From positions 1-45,865 of the forward strand of contig JACIWQ010000012.1 of the NCBI GenBank assembly GCA_014360895.1: a stretch of DNA of 45,865 nt, written 5' to 3'. This document shows positions 16,309 to 24,939 of the stretch, in pieces; position 1 is the first letter of the stretch; each line of letters starts with the position of its first letter. The translations under genes and the position numbers were made by a program. The notes below the pieces were generated by a model. That model searched no databases. It was not told where the DNA came from and saw only the letters and a list, made by a program, of their open reading frames with translations. The DNA comes from Thermoflexales bacterium (lineage in GTDB: Bacteria > Chloroflexota > Anaerolineae > B4-G1 > DUEL01).

Positions 16309-17814
16309 TTATTTGCGCACCAGCACGTAGCGTCCCCGTGTGGTAGGAGAGGTGGCAGTATAGAGATACGTCGCCGGTCCCACGATCACCAGGTCGCCGT
16401 GGCCGACGCCGATGTTGCCCGGCAGGTCCATCAGGATGGGATTACCGGGAAATTTTTCCCACGGTCCGTCAATCTCCGGCCCGACGCTCCGGGCCAGCCC
16501 CAGCCCAAACTGATGGTCGCCCGGATTCTCCGCGCTGGGCCCGCGCACCCCTTCGTACACCATGTAGTATCGGTCTCCTACCCGGACGACATCGGCGGAT
16601 GAAATGGTCCGGAACTCAAAAAACGGGTTGGCGGCCGGGCCCACCACATCCAGGGGGCCGTACCCATTCTCGGCTCCAAAGAGGGGATTGGCGGTGCAGC
16701 GATGCAGCCCGCCCACGCCGCTGTACTTGTTGCCGACCAGACAGCCCATATGTCCCGGAGACCGTCCCAAGCCCACGAAGACGTAGAGGCGAGGCCCCTC
16801 CACATACAATCCCGGTGGCGCGCCCACCAGACACTCGCCGTACTCCGCCTCGTTGGGAACGAAGGGGTGGACACCCACCCGCTCTTCGGGCCGTTTGCAT
16901 CCCCACGACCAACCGGTCCCGGGAATCCTGCTGGCGTAGGACCAGTGCAACCCGTCCGGAGATACGCGCAGGTAGACCGCACCGGCCGTTTCGTAGACCA
17001 TATAGACCCGGTCCCGATCAAAGAAGACCCGGGGGTACTGCTGTTGCCAGACGTGGTCGCGCCAGTAGTCACAAGGGCAACCGTGGCAGGGAAGCAGACA
17101 GACGGGATTTTCCAGGACGAAGTGGCGCCCGCCATCGTAACTCTTCCAGAGCGTTACGCACCCCGGAAAATCCACCGGATTCCCGCAGGGGTCCCGGACT
17201 CCCGCGGACGCGAAACTGGCATGGAGGTACGACCAGAATTCCTGCCCGCCCCGGTAGACGGTATCCGACTCCCCCATCGGCAGACCGGTGTCAAACTCCT
17301 CCAGCACCCATTCCGCGTTGCCAGCCCAGAAGTCCTCCAGCGTGGCGAACTCCCGGCCGGGAGGGGGCAGGAACTCCGCATCCGGCACGGAGGTGAACGT
17401 TGGTGGAGGAAGAGTGGGACCGGGGGATGCCCGGTGGGGAGTGGCGGAAGAAGGCGACGGGGTCCGGGTCGGCGGGGGAGAGACCGTGGGCGTGGCAGAA
17501 GCGGAAGGCGAAGGGGTCGGGAGAGGAGAGGGCGTCCAAGTCCAAGTGGGCGTGGACGTAACCCGCACGGTTGGTCGCGGAGACGGGGAGGCGGAAGGGG
17601 TCGGGTCGGGGAGTGAGGGGGTAACCATTGGGGCTTGGAAGAGCTTGGTGGAGGGGGGAGCCGGAACCGGCGTTTCCAAAATGACCCCAGGGGTCTCCTC
17701 GGGCTCCGGGAGACGGTCCGACCCCAGGCATCCACCCATTCCCCATGAAGCCAGGATCAGCAGAAGCACCACCCGGATCCTGGCACCGGTTCCCGAGTCG
17801 CGGAAGGTGCACAT
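16309..17814 (-). CDS. Lipoprotein with Pro/Ser/Thr-rich stalk and GH43-like propeller domain
   Basis: A 501-residue protein. The signal peptide has a lipobox-like MGGC ending at C29, so it is probably a lipid-anchored surface protein. Residues 40-150 form a P/S/T stalk. From about 160 the sequence resembles five-bladed glycoside-hydrolase-type propellers (GH43/GH32/GH117 clan): YPRVFFDRDRVYMVYET, VYLRVSPDGLHWSYA, SSADVVRVGDRYYMVYEG and LGLARSVGPEIDGPWEKFP. It has an unusual Cys-rich loop (PVCLLPCHGCPCDYW). Catalytic residues cannot be assigned, so it may bind or cleave glycans. Start at 17814 has GGAGGAGGA upstream, and its own promoter diverges from that of yebC. Confidence 0.8.
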   Translation of the reverse strand: MCTFRDSGTGARIRVVLLLILASWGMGGCLGSDRLPEPEETPGVILETPVPAPPSTKLFQAPMVTPSLPDPTPSASPSPRPTVRVTSTPTWTWTPSPLPTPSPSASATPTVSPPPTRTPSPSSATPHRASPGPTLPPPTFTSVPDAEFLPPPGREFATLEDFWAGNAEWVLEEFDTGLPMGESDTVYRGGQEFWSYLHASFASAGVRDPCGNPVDFPGCVTLWKSYDGGRHFVLENPVCLLPCHGCPCDYWRDHVWQQQYPRVFFDRDRVYMVYETAGAVYLRVSPDGLHWSYASRIPGTGWSWGCKRPEERVGVHPFVPNEAEYGECLVGAPPGLYVEGPRLYVFVGLGRSPGHMGCLVGNKYSGVGGLHRCTANPLFGAENGYGPLDVVGPAANPFFEFRTISSADVVRVGDRYYMVYEGVRGPSAENPGDHQFGLGLARSVGPEIDGPWEKFPGNPILMDLPGNIGVGHGDLVIVGPATYLYTATSPTTRGRYVLVRK

Positions 17815-17865
17815 CCGTTCCTCCTCCTGAAGGGATGTCGCCCAGTGCTTCCCGCTCGTCGTCTG

Positions 17866-17893
17866 ATTATATCCCGGCGCCCCGAAGAGACAA
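17866..17893 (-). promoter_or_regulatory. Promoter of the propeller lipoprotein
   Basis: Minus-strand TTGTCT (17893-17888), 16-bp spacer, TATAAT (17871-17866); the leader is about 45 nt and includes GGAGGAGGA. Confidence 0.6.
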
Positions 17894-17920
17894 ACCGTCT
17901 GCCCGCGCAGGAAACGGCAT

Positions 17921-17949
17921 TTGCCTCCTCCGCCAGAGCGGGTTATAAT
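17921..17949 (+). promoter_or_regulatory. Promoter of the yebC-ruvC-ruvA operon
   Basis: TTGCCT (17921-17926), 17-bp spacer, perfect TATAAT (17944-17949). It gives a leader of about 43 nt ending with GGGAGG before the yebC ATG. It is back-to-back with the divergent lipoprotein promoter. Confidence 0.75.
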
Positions 17950-17998
17950 GGAGTACAGTCGCCCTGTATCCTATGTACTCTGTTCCGGGAGGAAGCGT

Positions 17999-18757
17999 AT
18001 GTCTGGTCATAGCAAATGGTCTACCATTAAGCACAAGAAAGCCGCGACGGACGCCAAACGGGGGAAGATGTTCACCCAATTGGCGCGGGAGATCACCATC
18101 GCGGCCCGGGAGGGGGGAGGGAATCCGGAGGCCAACTTCCGGCTGCGCCTGGCGATTGATAAGGCGCGCGCGGCCAACATGCCCAAAGAGAACATTGAGC
18201 GGGCCATTAAGCGGGGAACCGGTGAGATTAAAGGGGAGGGCGAACTTTCCGAAGTTCTGTACGAGGCATACGCCCCCAACGGCGTGGCCCTGCTGATTCA
18301 GACCCTGACGGATAACCCGAACCGGTGCGTGGCCGAACTGCGCCACGTCCTGAGCCGCCAGGGCGGGCGAATGGCCGAGGCGGGCGCCGTCGCCTGGCAG
18401 TTTGACCGCAAGGGCTACATCGCCATCACCCCCAACGGCGCCGATGCCGAGCGCATCTTTGAGGTCGCGGTGGAGGCCGGCGCCGACGATGTCGTCATCT
18501 CCGACGACTTGATTGAGGTCTTCTCCCCGCTGGAAGCTTTTCAGGATGTCCGCCAGGCGCTGGAGAACCTGGGCGTCCGGTTTGAACAGGTGGAAATCTC
18601 CATGATTCCCAAGACCACCATCCAGTTGAGCGAACAGGAGACCATGCGCGTGATGAACGTCATCAACGCGCTGGAGGACCTGGAGGACGTCCAGCAGGTC
18701 TATTCCAACCTGGACATCTCCGACGAGGTGATGGCGAAGTTTGAGGCAGCGGCCTGA
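17999..18757 (+). CDS. yebC: YebC/TACO1 family protein
   Basis: A 252-residue cytoplasmic protein with the invariant start [23 protein letters not shown] (written in part: [20 protein letters not shown]), [24 protein letters not shown] (seen as [10 protein letters not shown]) and [13 protein letters not shown]. Members act as translation factors at polyproline stalls and/or as DNA-binding regulators. Here it sits in the common yebC-ruvC-ruvA arrangement. ATG 17999 has GGGAGG seven bases upstream. Its stop overlaps the ruvC start by one base. Confidence 0.97.
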   Translation: MSGHSKWSTIKHKKAATDAKRGKMFTQLAREITIAAREGGGNPEANFRLRLAIDKARAANMPKENIERAIKRGTGEIKGEGELSEVLYEAYAPNGVALLIQTLTDNPNRCVAELRHVLSRQGGRMAEAGAVAWQFDRKGYIAITPNGADAERIFEVAVEAGADDVVISDDLIEVFSPLEAFQDVRQALENLGVRFEQVEISMIPKTTIQLSEQETMRVMNVINALEDLEDVQQVYSNLDISDEVMAKFEAAA

Positions 18758-19257
18758 TGCGGGTCCTGGGGATTGACCCCGGCACGGCGACGACGGGCTA
18801 CGGAGTGGTGGAGGAGACCGAAGAGGGGCTGCGGGCCCTGGCCTACGGTGTGGTCACCACCCCGCCCGACCTCCCCCTTGCCCGGCGGTTGCAGGCCATA
18901 TATAGGGAACTCCGCCGCCTGGTGCAAGAGTGGAGGCCAGACGCGGTAGCGGTGGAGGAACTCTATTTTAACGTCAACGTCCGGACGGCGATGAGCGTGG
19001 GGCAGGCGCGCGGCGTGGCCCTGCTGGCGATGGCCGATGAGGGATTGGCCGTGGCCGAATACGGCCCCGGGGAGGTGAAGCAGGCCCTCACCGGCTACGG
19101 CGGCGCCGAAAAACGGCAGATGCAGGAGATGGTGCGCATGCTCCTGGGCCTGCCCGCCGTCCCCCATCCGGACGACGCCGCCGATGCCCTGGCCGTCGCC
19201 ATCTGCCACCTCCACTCCGCCCGCTTCCAGGCACTCACTGCCGACCACGAACGGTAG
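18757..19257 (+). CDS. ruvC: Crossover junction endodeoxyribonuclease RuvC
   Basis: A 166-residue Holliday-junction resolvase of the RNase H fold. Catalytic acids are visible: D7 in [14 protein letters not shown]67 in AVEELYFN, and D140/D143 in [12 protein letters not shown]. It works with the RuvAB branch-migration complex. TGATG overlap with yebC indicates coupling. ruvA follows after a 37-bp gap that is filled with 8-nt repeats; ruvB is 11 kb away on the other strand. Confidence 0.97.
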   Translation: MRVLGIDPGTATTGYGVVEETEEGLRALAYGVVTTPPDLPLARRLQAIYRELRRLVQEWRPDAVAVEELYFNVNVRTAMSVGQARGVALLAMADEGLAVAEYGPGEVKQALTGYGGAEKRQMQEMVRMLLGLPAVPHPDDAADALAVAICHLHSARFQALTADHER

Positions 19258-19294
19258 ACCACCGTTCCGTCATTCCGTCATACTGTCATTTCCC
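19258..19294. repeat. 8-nt iterated repeat between ruvC and ruvA
   Basis: Units CCGTCATT, CCGTCATA, CTGTCATT end in TCCC directly before the ruvA ATG. The same unit family (TCATTCCG/TCATTCGG) lies in front of the HIT gene at 43374. Confidence 0.85.
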
Positions 19295-19876
19295 ATGATC
19301 GCGCGTCTCATCGGCACAGTGGCTGCGGTCAAACCGGACCGCCTGATCGTCCAGGTGGGGGGACTGGGCATCAGCGTCTACGTGCCCGCGTCGGTGCTCC
19401 GGGAGGTGGACGGGGTGGGGACGCCGGTGGAACTGGTCACCCATCTCCACGTCCGGGAGAACGAACTGGCCCTCTACGGCTTCCTGACCGAGGAGGAACT
19501 GGCCCTCTTTGAGGCGCTCCTGGGCGTCTCGGGGGTGGGGCCGAAAGTGGCCCTCTCCATCCTCAGCACCCTCTCGCCGGACGCGCTCCGTCAGGCGGTG
19601 GCGCGGGACGAGCCGGGCATCCTGACCCGGGTCCCTGGCGTGGGGCCCAAGACGGCCCGGGCCATCCTCTTCCACCTGCGGGAGAGACTGCCCGGATTGG
19701 AGGCCGGGGCCGCGCCGCTGCTGACCGACCAGGACGCCGAAGTGATCGGCGCGCTGACCGCGCTGGGCTTCAGCCTGGTGGAGGCGCAGACCGCCCTCCA
19801 GAACACCCCCCGCGACCCCGACCTCCCGCTGGAAGAGCGCATCCGCCTGGCCCTGGCCTATCTGGGACAGAGGTGA
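19295..19876 (+). CDS. ruvA: Holliday junction branch-migration protein RuvA
   Basis: A 193-residue protein with the N-terminal OB domain (MIARLIGTVAAVKPDRLIVQ, HVRENELALYGF), tandem helix-hairpin-helix motifs (LLGVSGVGPKVALSILS and LTRVPGVGPKTARAIL) and a C-terminal RuvB-binding domain (ALTALGFSLVEAQTAL). It forms the tetramer that loads RuvB on four-way junctions. Start 19295 is set by the conserved N-terminus; no Shine-Dalgarno is present because the preceding bases are repeat. Confidence 0.96.
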   Translation: MIARLIGTVAAVKPDRLIVQVGGLGISVYVPASVLREVDGVGTPVELVTHLHVRENELALYGFLTEEELALFEALLGVSGVGPKVALSILSTLSPDALRQAVARDEPGILTRVPGVGPKTARAILFHLRERLPGLEAGAAPLLTDQDAEVIGALTALGFSLVEAQTALQNTPRDPDLPLEERIRLALAYLGQR

Positions 19877-19903
19877 ACCTCTCCTGAATCCAGAGAGCAA
19901 ACC

Positions 19904-20152
19904 ATGAGAGACGAGCAACTACTGGAACGGATTGTCGTAAATCCACGGGTGATGACCGGGAAACCGGTGATTCGGGGCACCCGGCTCACCGTGGAGTACA
20001 TCCTGAACCTGCTGGCGCACGGCGCGACCGTAGAAGAGATTCTCCAGGAGTACGAGGGGCTCACACGGGAGGACATTCAGGCGTGTGTTTTGTTCGCAAC
20101 CCGTGCTCTGGAGAACACTCTATTTATGCCCCTCGTTATGGAGCCAGCATAA
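19904..20152 (+). CDS. DUF433 antitoxin-like protein
   Basis: An 82-residue DUF433 protein: ERIVVNPRVMTGKPVIRGTR, LTVEYILNLLAHGATVEEI and YEGLTREDIQACVLFATRAL. This small winged-helix-like family typically precedes a Mut7-C/DUF5615 PIN-like gene as a presumed toxin-antitoxin pair, and does so here with a one-base stop/start overlap. Confidence 0.9.
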   Translation: MRDEQLLERIVVNPRVMTGKPVIRGTRLTVEYILNLLAHGATVEEILQEYEGLTREDIQACVLFATRALENTLFMPLVMEPA

Positions 20153-20505
20153 TGCGCTTTCTGGTGGACGAATGCACGGGACCAGCCGTGGCGAAGTGGC
20201 TGCGCGAGCAGGGATACGAGGTGTTTTCCGTATACGAAGAAGCGCGCGGCGCAGACGATGAGGAGATTATCCGGAAAGCGTATGCCGAGGGGTGGATTCT
20301 GATCACGAATGACAAAGACTTTGGGGAGAAGATTTATCGGGAGGGACACCTTCACCACGGGGTCATTTTGCTGCGGCTAACGGACGAACGGGCAGCAACA
20401 AAAATAGCCATACTCCGTCAACTGCTTCGGGCCTATGCCGACCGGCTACCCGGGCAGTTTGTCGTCGTCACCGAGACGGGCGTGCGATTCGCTCGGCAAC
20501 GGTAA
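20152..20505 (+). CDS. DUF5615 PIN-like (Mut7-C) protein, presumed toxin
   Basis: A 117-residue PIN-like protein: MRFLVDECTGPAVAKWLRE with the first acid pair D6/E7, YEEARGADDEEIIRKA, and ILITNDKDFGEKIY with further acids, ending VVVTETGVRFAR. Start 20152 is chosen from the conserved MRFLVDE and the TAATG overlap with DUF433. The last base of its stop is directly followed by the ATG of the next gene. Confidence 0.9.
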   Translation: MRFLVDECTGPAVAKWLREQGYEVFSVYEEARGADDEEIIRKAYAEGWILITNDKDFGEKIYREGHLHHGVILLRLTDERAATKIAILRQLLRAYADRLPGQFVVVTETGVRFARQR

Positions 20506-21165
20506 ATGAAAGTCTTCAGCGGTTTCCCGGACAAGAGAACCCCCACCATCCGCCTGCCGGAGTCGGTGGTCACCGAACTGGTCCCCATCGTGGACGACCT
20601 GGACGAACTGAAGGTCACCCTCCACATCCTCTACCGGCTCCAGCAGGCGCGCGGGCCGGTCCGCTACGTCTCCCAGCGGGACCTGCTGGCGGACCCGGTC
20701 CTCCTGCGCGGGCTAGAATCCCCGGCGGCCATCCGGCGGGCCGTAGACCGCGCGGTGGAGCGGGGGACGTTCCTCCAGGCCGAGGTGGACCTGAATGGCC
20801 GCCCCGACGTCATCTATCTGGCCAACTCGCCCCACGGCCGGGCGGCGCTGGAGGCGCTGCGCCGGGGAGAACCCCTCCCGACTGCGACCCCCGAGCCCCG
20901 TCCCAACATCTTTGACCTCTACGAGCAGAACATCGGCCCGCTCACCCCGCTCATCGCCGAAGAACTGAAAGAGGCCGAGAAGACCTATCCGGCCCCGTGG
21001 ATTGAGGACGCCTTCCGCGAGGCCGTCGCCCTCAACCGGCGCAGTTGGAAGTACATCCGGGCCATTCTGGAGCGCTGGCATGCCGAAGGAAGAACGGACG
21101 AAGAGCGTCGGCGAGGTCCTGAAGACCGCCGCCGCTACATTGAGGGAGAGCACGTCCGCCACTGA
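20506..21165 (+). CDS. DnaD-like replication protein
   Basis: A 219-residue protein. Residues 1-120 look like a winged-helix region (RLPESVVTELVPIVDDLDEL, VSQRDLLADPVLLRG, AIRRAVDRAVERGTFL). Residues 135-200 match the DnaD/DnaB_2 C-terminal domain (IFDLYEQNIGPLTPLIAEEL ... WIEDAFREAVALNRRSWKYI). In Firmicutes and phages such proteins help load the replicative helicase. Its overlap with the helicase-loader-like gene downstream (86 nt) supports that role. Confidence 0.88.
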   Translation: MKVFSGFPDKRTPTIRLPESVVTELVPIVDDLDELKVTLHILYRLQQARGPVRYVSQRDLLADPVLLRGLESPAAIRRAVDRAVERGTFLQAEVDLNGRPDVIYLANSPHGRAALEALRRGEPLPTATPEPRPNIFDLYEQNIGPLTPLIAEELKEAEKTYPAPWIEDAFREAVALNRRSWKYIRAILERWHAEGRTDEERRRGPEDRRRYIEGEHVRH

Positions 21166-22495
21166 GACTGAGGGCGCGCCGGCGGAGAGCTCCCGTGCCC
21201 CCTGTCCCCACTGCGGTGGCCTGGGCTACGTGCGCGCCGACGTCCCGGTGGACCACCCCGATTTCGGCAAACTCATTCCCTGCGTCTGCCGTCTGGCGGA
21301 GTTGGAGCGGCGACGTCTGGCCCAACTGCGCGCAATGGGCCATCTGGCGGCACTGGCCCACATGACCTTTGAGACCTTCGCCCCCGAGGGCCAGGGCCTC
21401 CCCCCCGATAAACGGGCCAACCTGCGCCACGCCTACGAGACGGCGAAGGAGTTCGCCGAAAACCCCACCGGCTGGCTGGTCCTGCGCGGCGGCTACGGCT
21501 GCGGCAAGACCCACCTGGCCGCCGCCATCGCCAACCGCTGCGTGGAGCGCGGCCAGCCCGTCCTCTTCGTTACCGTACCGGACCTCCTGGACCACCTGCG
21601 GGCGACCTTCGGCCCCACCAGCCCCGTCCGCTACGACCAGCGCTTTGAGGAAGTCCGCACCGCCCCGGTGCTGATCCTGGACGACCTGGGCACCGAGGCG
21701 CCCTCCCCCTGGGCCCAGGAGAAACTCTTCCAGATTCTGAACTACCGCTACAACGCCCGGCTGCCCACCGTCATCACCACCAACCACGCCCTGGAGGACC
21801 TGCCGCTGCGCATCCGCTCCCGCCTGGCCGACCCGGACCTCTCGCGCATCGTCACCATCCTGGCGCCCGACTACCGTCAGGCGGGGATCTCCGCCGACCA
21901 ATCGGACCTGAGCACCCTCCACCTGCATGCCCATCAGACCTTTGAGACCTTTGACCTGCGGGAGAAGGAACTGCCGAGGGAAGAGGCGGAGAACCTGCGG
22001 AAGGCGGTGGAACTGGCCCGGGCCTACGCCCAGAAGCCGGAGGGCTGGCTGATTTTTACCGGCACCTACGGTTGCGGGAAGACCCACCTGGCGGCGGCGA
22101 TTGCCAACTTCCGGGCCAAACAGGGGCATCCGGTCCTTTTCGTCGTTGTGCCGGACCTCCTGGACCACCTGCGGGCGACCTTTAGCCCCCAGAGTCCGGT
22201 CCCCTTTGACCGGCGGTTTGAGGAGGTGCGTCGGGCCCCGTTCCTGGTCCTGGACGACCTGGGGACCGAATCGGCCACGCCGTGGGCGCGGGAGAAGATG
22301 TACCAGATTTTTGACTACCGCTACAACGCCCGCCTGCCGACCATCATCACGGCGGCGACGCCCCTCAAGGACCTGGACCCTCGTCTGGCGGCGCGCATCC
22401 AGGACGAGACGCGCTGCATCCACTTCGCCATTCTGGCCCCGGCCTATCGCGGTAAGGCGGAGCGGCGGGGGCGCCGCTCCGGCGGGCGCGGGTAG
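21080..22495 (+). CDS. DnaC/DnaI-like helicase loader with two tandem AAA+ domains
   Basis: A 471-residue protein. An N-terminal Cys cluster (CPHC at 42-45, CVC at 68-70) looks like a zinc site, as in DnaI. Two similar AAA+ domains follow. The first has Walker A GGYGCGKT (137-144) and Walker B VLILDDLG (197-204). The second has GTYGCGKT (328-335) and FLVLDDLG (about 388). Segments such as PVLFVxVPDLLDHLRATF and YRYNARLPTxIT occur in both, so the second copy arose by internal duplication. DnaC-family loaders normally have one AAA+ domain. I choose ATG 21080, with GGAG upstream; the frame extends to 21002 inside the DnaD-like gene. Confidence 0.88.
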   Translation: MPKEERTKSVGEVLKTAAATLRESTSATETEGAPAESSRAPCPHCGGLGYVRADVPVDHPDFGKLIPCVCRLAELERRRLAQLRAMGHLAALAHMTFETFAPEGQGLPPDKRANLRHAYETAKEFAENPTGWLVLRGGYGCGKTHLAAAIANRCVERGQPVLFVTVPDLLDHLRATFGPTSPVRYDQRFEEVRTAPVLILDDLGTEAPSPWAQEKLFQILNYRYNARLPTVITTNHALEDLPLRIRSRLADPDLSRIVTILAPDYRQAGISADQSDLSTLHLHAHQTFETFDLREKELPREEAENLRKAVELARAYAQKPEGWLIFTGTYGCGKTHLAAAIANFRAKQGHPVLFVVVPDLLDHLRATFSPQSPVPFDRRFEEVRRAPFLVLDDLGTESATPWAREKMYQIFDYRYNARLPTIITAATPLKDLDPRLAARIQDETRCIHFAILAPAYRGKAERRGRRSGGRG

Positions 22496-22886
22496 GGGAC
22501 ATCCGCGAAAAAGAAAGGGGGGCCGGCGGTGAAGCTGTCCCCCTTTTGACGGGCCGAGTTGGGGATTGCTTCGCCGCCCTGACGGGCAGCTCGCAATGAC
22601 GGCCCAGTGTCATTGCAAGGCGGCGAAGCTGCCGAAAGCCTGCCGCGAGCGGAGCGGGGTGGCCTGCCGCGAGTGGAGCGGGGTGGTGGCCTGCCGCGAG
22701 TGGAGCGGGGTGGTGGCCTGCCGCGAGTGGAGCGGGGTGGCCTGCCGCGAGTGGAGCGGGGTGGCCTACCACGAGCGGAGCGGGGTGGCCTGCCACGAGC
22801 GGAGCGGGGTGGCCTGCCACGAGCGGAGCGGGATGGCAATCCTCAAGAGCGCTGGGGAGATGGCGCCTCGGGCGAACCCGAAGGAG
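22496..22886. repeat. Repeat-filled convergent intergenic region
   Basis: No gene seen. It contains a palindromic element of the type GGGATTGCTTCG...CTCGCAATGAC (about 22561-22605), an inverted partner GTCATTGC starting at 22609, and the 24/27-bp array at 22637-22834, whose right flank GGCAATCC closes the palindrome. Both flanking genes end here. Confidence 0.75.
22637..22834. repeat. 24/27-bp tandem repeat array, eight units
   Basis: Units begin GGCCTGCCGCGAG and end GGAGCGGGGT, starting at about 22637, 22661, 22688, 22715, 22739, 22763, 22787 and 22811. Two units carry an extra GGT (27 bp). Late units change TGCCGCGAG to TACCACGAG/TGCCACGAG, giving a gradient of change along the array. There are no unique spacers, so it is not CRISPR. 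The 24-bp period matches the array at 33594-33689. Confidence 0.9.
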
Positions 22887-23900
22887 CTACTCCAGCCGCC
22901 CCTCCTCCTCCACTACCAGGCCCTCTTCCTCCCGACCGGCATAGAGATAGCGGCCCAGCAAAGTGTCGTACTCCGTCCAGGGTTTGGTGGGGTCGCGACG
23001 GGTAGCAATGATGCGCTGGAACCGGTTCACCTGCGCACTGAGGTCCTCCGCGTAGTGCAGGGCCGCCGCCTCCAGCGTCTTGGGCCGCCGGGGAGCGCCC
23101 CACTCGTATCGTCCGTGATGGCTGATAATCATATGCCGCAGCCGCAGCGCCAGGTCGGGCGGAAAGTCCGGCATCCCCTCCAGCACCCGGTCCACCATCT
23201 GCAAAGACATCACCACATGCCCCAGCAGCCGCCCCTCGTCGGAGTACTCTATCCCGGTCTCCCAGGTGTACTCGCGCGTCTTGCCGATGTCGTGCAGCAG
23301 CGCGCCGGCCAGCAGGAGGTCCCGATGAATCTGCGGATAGAGGGTCAGCAGGTGGCGGCAGAGGGAGATGACCTCTACAGTGTGCTCCAGCAGTCCCCCC
23401 AGATACGCGTGGTGGACCCGCCGCGCGGCCGGGGCCTGGGAGAAGCGGGCGACGAACTCCGGGTCGTCAAAAAAAGCCGATAACAACGCCCGCAGGTGGG
23501 GGTTCTCCACCTCGGCAATAGCGGCCCGGACCTCTTCCAGCATCTGGCCCACGTCCCGCTCGGTGGCGGGGATCATATCCGCCATGTCGTATTCGCCTTC
23601 CCGGGCCGGGCGGATTTTCTCCACAATGACCTGCCAGCGGTCCAGGTATTCCTCTACCCGCCCCAGCACCTTGACCACCCGCCCCGTCTCCAGGCGGCGC
23701 TCCACCTCCGGCGCCTCCTCCCAGACGCGCGCCAGGATCTCCCCCGTCCGGTCGGCCAGGATGAGGGTGAGGAACTCCCCCCGGGTACGGTCCCGAAACG
23801 GCTCCAGTTGCTTGCGGCGCAGGAGAAAGAAACTGAGCACCCGGGCGCCGGGGCGCAGGTCCCGGACGAACTGTTTCTTTTTCGGTGGTCCACCGGTCAT
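22887..23900 (-). CDS. YhaM-like 3'-5' exoribonuclease (OB fold + HD domain)
   Basis: A 337-residue protein. Residues 10-100 form an OB-fold nucleic-acid domain (FLTLILADRTGEILARVWE, GRVVKVLGRVEEYLDRWQ). Residues 160-320 form an HD phosphohydrolase domain with H173 (GLLEHTVEVISLCRHL), HD at 203-204 (ALLHDIGKTREY), and HMIISHHGRYEWG. In Firmicutes YhaM/CbfI trims RNA and single-stranded DNA. Its start shares one base with the stop of the GTPase upstream. Confidence 0.88.
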   Translation of the reverse strand: MTGGPPKKKQFVRDLRPGARVLSFFLLRRKQLEPFRDRTRGEFLTLILADRTGEILARVWEEAPEVERRLETGRVVKVLGRVEEYLDRWQVIVEKIRPAREGEYDMADMIPATERDVGQMLEEVRAAIAEVENPHLRALLSAFFDDPEFVARFSQAPAARRVHHAYLGGLLEHTVEVISLCRHLLTLYPQIHRDLLLAGALLHDIGKTREYTWETGIEYSDEGRLLGHVVMSLQMVDRVLEGMPDFPPDLALRLRHMIISHHGRYEWGAPRRPKTLEAAALHYAEDLSAQVNRFQRIIATRRDPTKPWTEYDTLLGRYLYAGREEEGLVVEEEGRLE

Positions 23901-24928
23901 CAGGACGGCCCTCCTTCCGGCGAAACCGCCTCCTCGCGGGGATGGCGGCGAACCCGTCGGTAATGGGCGCGCAGTTGGGCGGGCGTCAGCCGTTTGCCGG
24001 TCTCAAAGTACAGACGGGCCACCTCCCCGATGGCCCACGTCCCCAATCCGGTGACCGCTCCGGCGATCACCCAGCCGGGGCCGGGGAGAACTTTGGCCAG
24101 TTGTCCGGCCAGGAAGCGCAACCCCACACCTCCGGCGATGGTGGTGAGTAATTCCTTCGCGTGACGGACGGAGAGGGATTCGCCGTAGATGGCGGCGATG
24201 CGCAGGACCATGCGCACCTGTCCGGCCAGCAGGAAGGGGATATCCAGCCCGGGCACCGGCTCGGCGGCGATGATGCCGTTGAGGGTGGCTGCGCTGCGGA
24301 TAAGCCGCCGGGCCAACTGCTGCCGGTAGGCCGGCAGGGCCCGCCCCAGGGCCACGGCGATCCAGGGATGGGCCTCCACAATAGCTGGGACCAGCCGGTC
24401 TGCCACTCCAATCCCGCTGCGGGCGCAGATCGGGATGGGCGCGACCCCCAATTTCCGTCGGGCATCCTCCAGGACAGCCGGGAGTTCCCGCCGCACCAGG
24501 TCTATCTTGTTGAGCGCCACAATCACCGGCAGGCCTGTTGCCAGCAGTGATTGATAGATTTCATAGTCGGACTGGCGGATCCCGGCGGCGGCGTCCAGGA
24601 GGAGGACGACCACGTCGGCTTCCATAGCCGCGCGACGGGCGATTTCCGCCCGGTCCATCCCGCCCACTTCGCCGAAGCCCGGCGTGTCCACCAGAACAAA
24701 GGGGCCGAACCGCTCCTCCAACACCGTCTGGGTGGTGCCCGGGACCGCGGTGGCGGGAGAGACCCGGCGGCCCATCATCTGGTTGAAGAGGGTGGACTTG
24801 CCGGAGTTGACCGGTCCAACGATGGCCAGGCGGGTGGCCGCCTCCCGTTGGACGGCCAGGGAGAGTTCATCCCAATCCAGGGCCTGGAGCAGGCCCCGCA
24901 GGTCGGCGAGACGGGCAGGAAGTTTCAT
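23900..24928 (-). CDS. Era-like GTPase with DUF697 domain
   Basis: A 342-residue protein. The G domain has G1 GPVNSGKS (38-45), G3 DTPGFGE, G4 NKID and a G5-like CARSGIG. The C-terminal half carries hydrophobic segments typical of DUF697 (MVLRIAAIYGESLSVRHAKE, GPGWVIAGAVTGLGTWAIGE), suggesting membrane association. Function is not established for this family. It is coupled to the YhaM-like gene (TGATG) and follows the dehydrogenase by 11 bp. Confidence 0.85.
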   Translation of the reverse strand: MKLPARLADLRGLLQALDWDELSLAVQREAATRLAIVGPVNSGKSTLFNQMMGRRVSPATAVPGTTQTVLEERFGPFVLVDTPGFGEVGGMDRAEIARRAAMEADVVVLLLDAAAGIRQSDYEIYQSLLATGLPVIVALNKIDLVRRELPAVLEDARRKLGVAPIPICARSGIGVADRLVPAIVEAHPWIAVALGRALPAYRQQLARRLIRSAATLNGIIAAEPVPGLDIPFLLAGQVRMVLRIAAIYGESLSVRHAKELLTTIAGGVGLRFLAGQLAKVLPGPGWVIAGAVTGLGTWAIGEVARLYFETGKRLTPAQLRAHYRRVRRHPREEAVSPEGGPS

Positions 24929-24939
24929 GGCAAAGGGGC

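Noticed and set aside
22637-22834. CRISPR-like array
   Set aside because: Units are contiguous with no unique spacers and no cas genes nearby; the same holds for 31650-32030 and 33594-33689.
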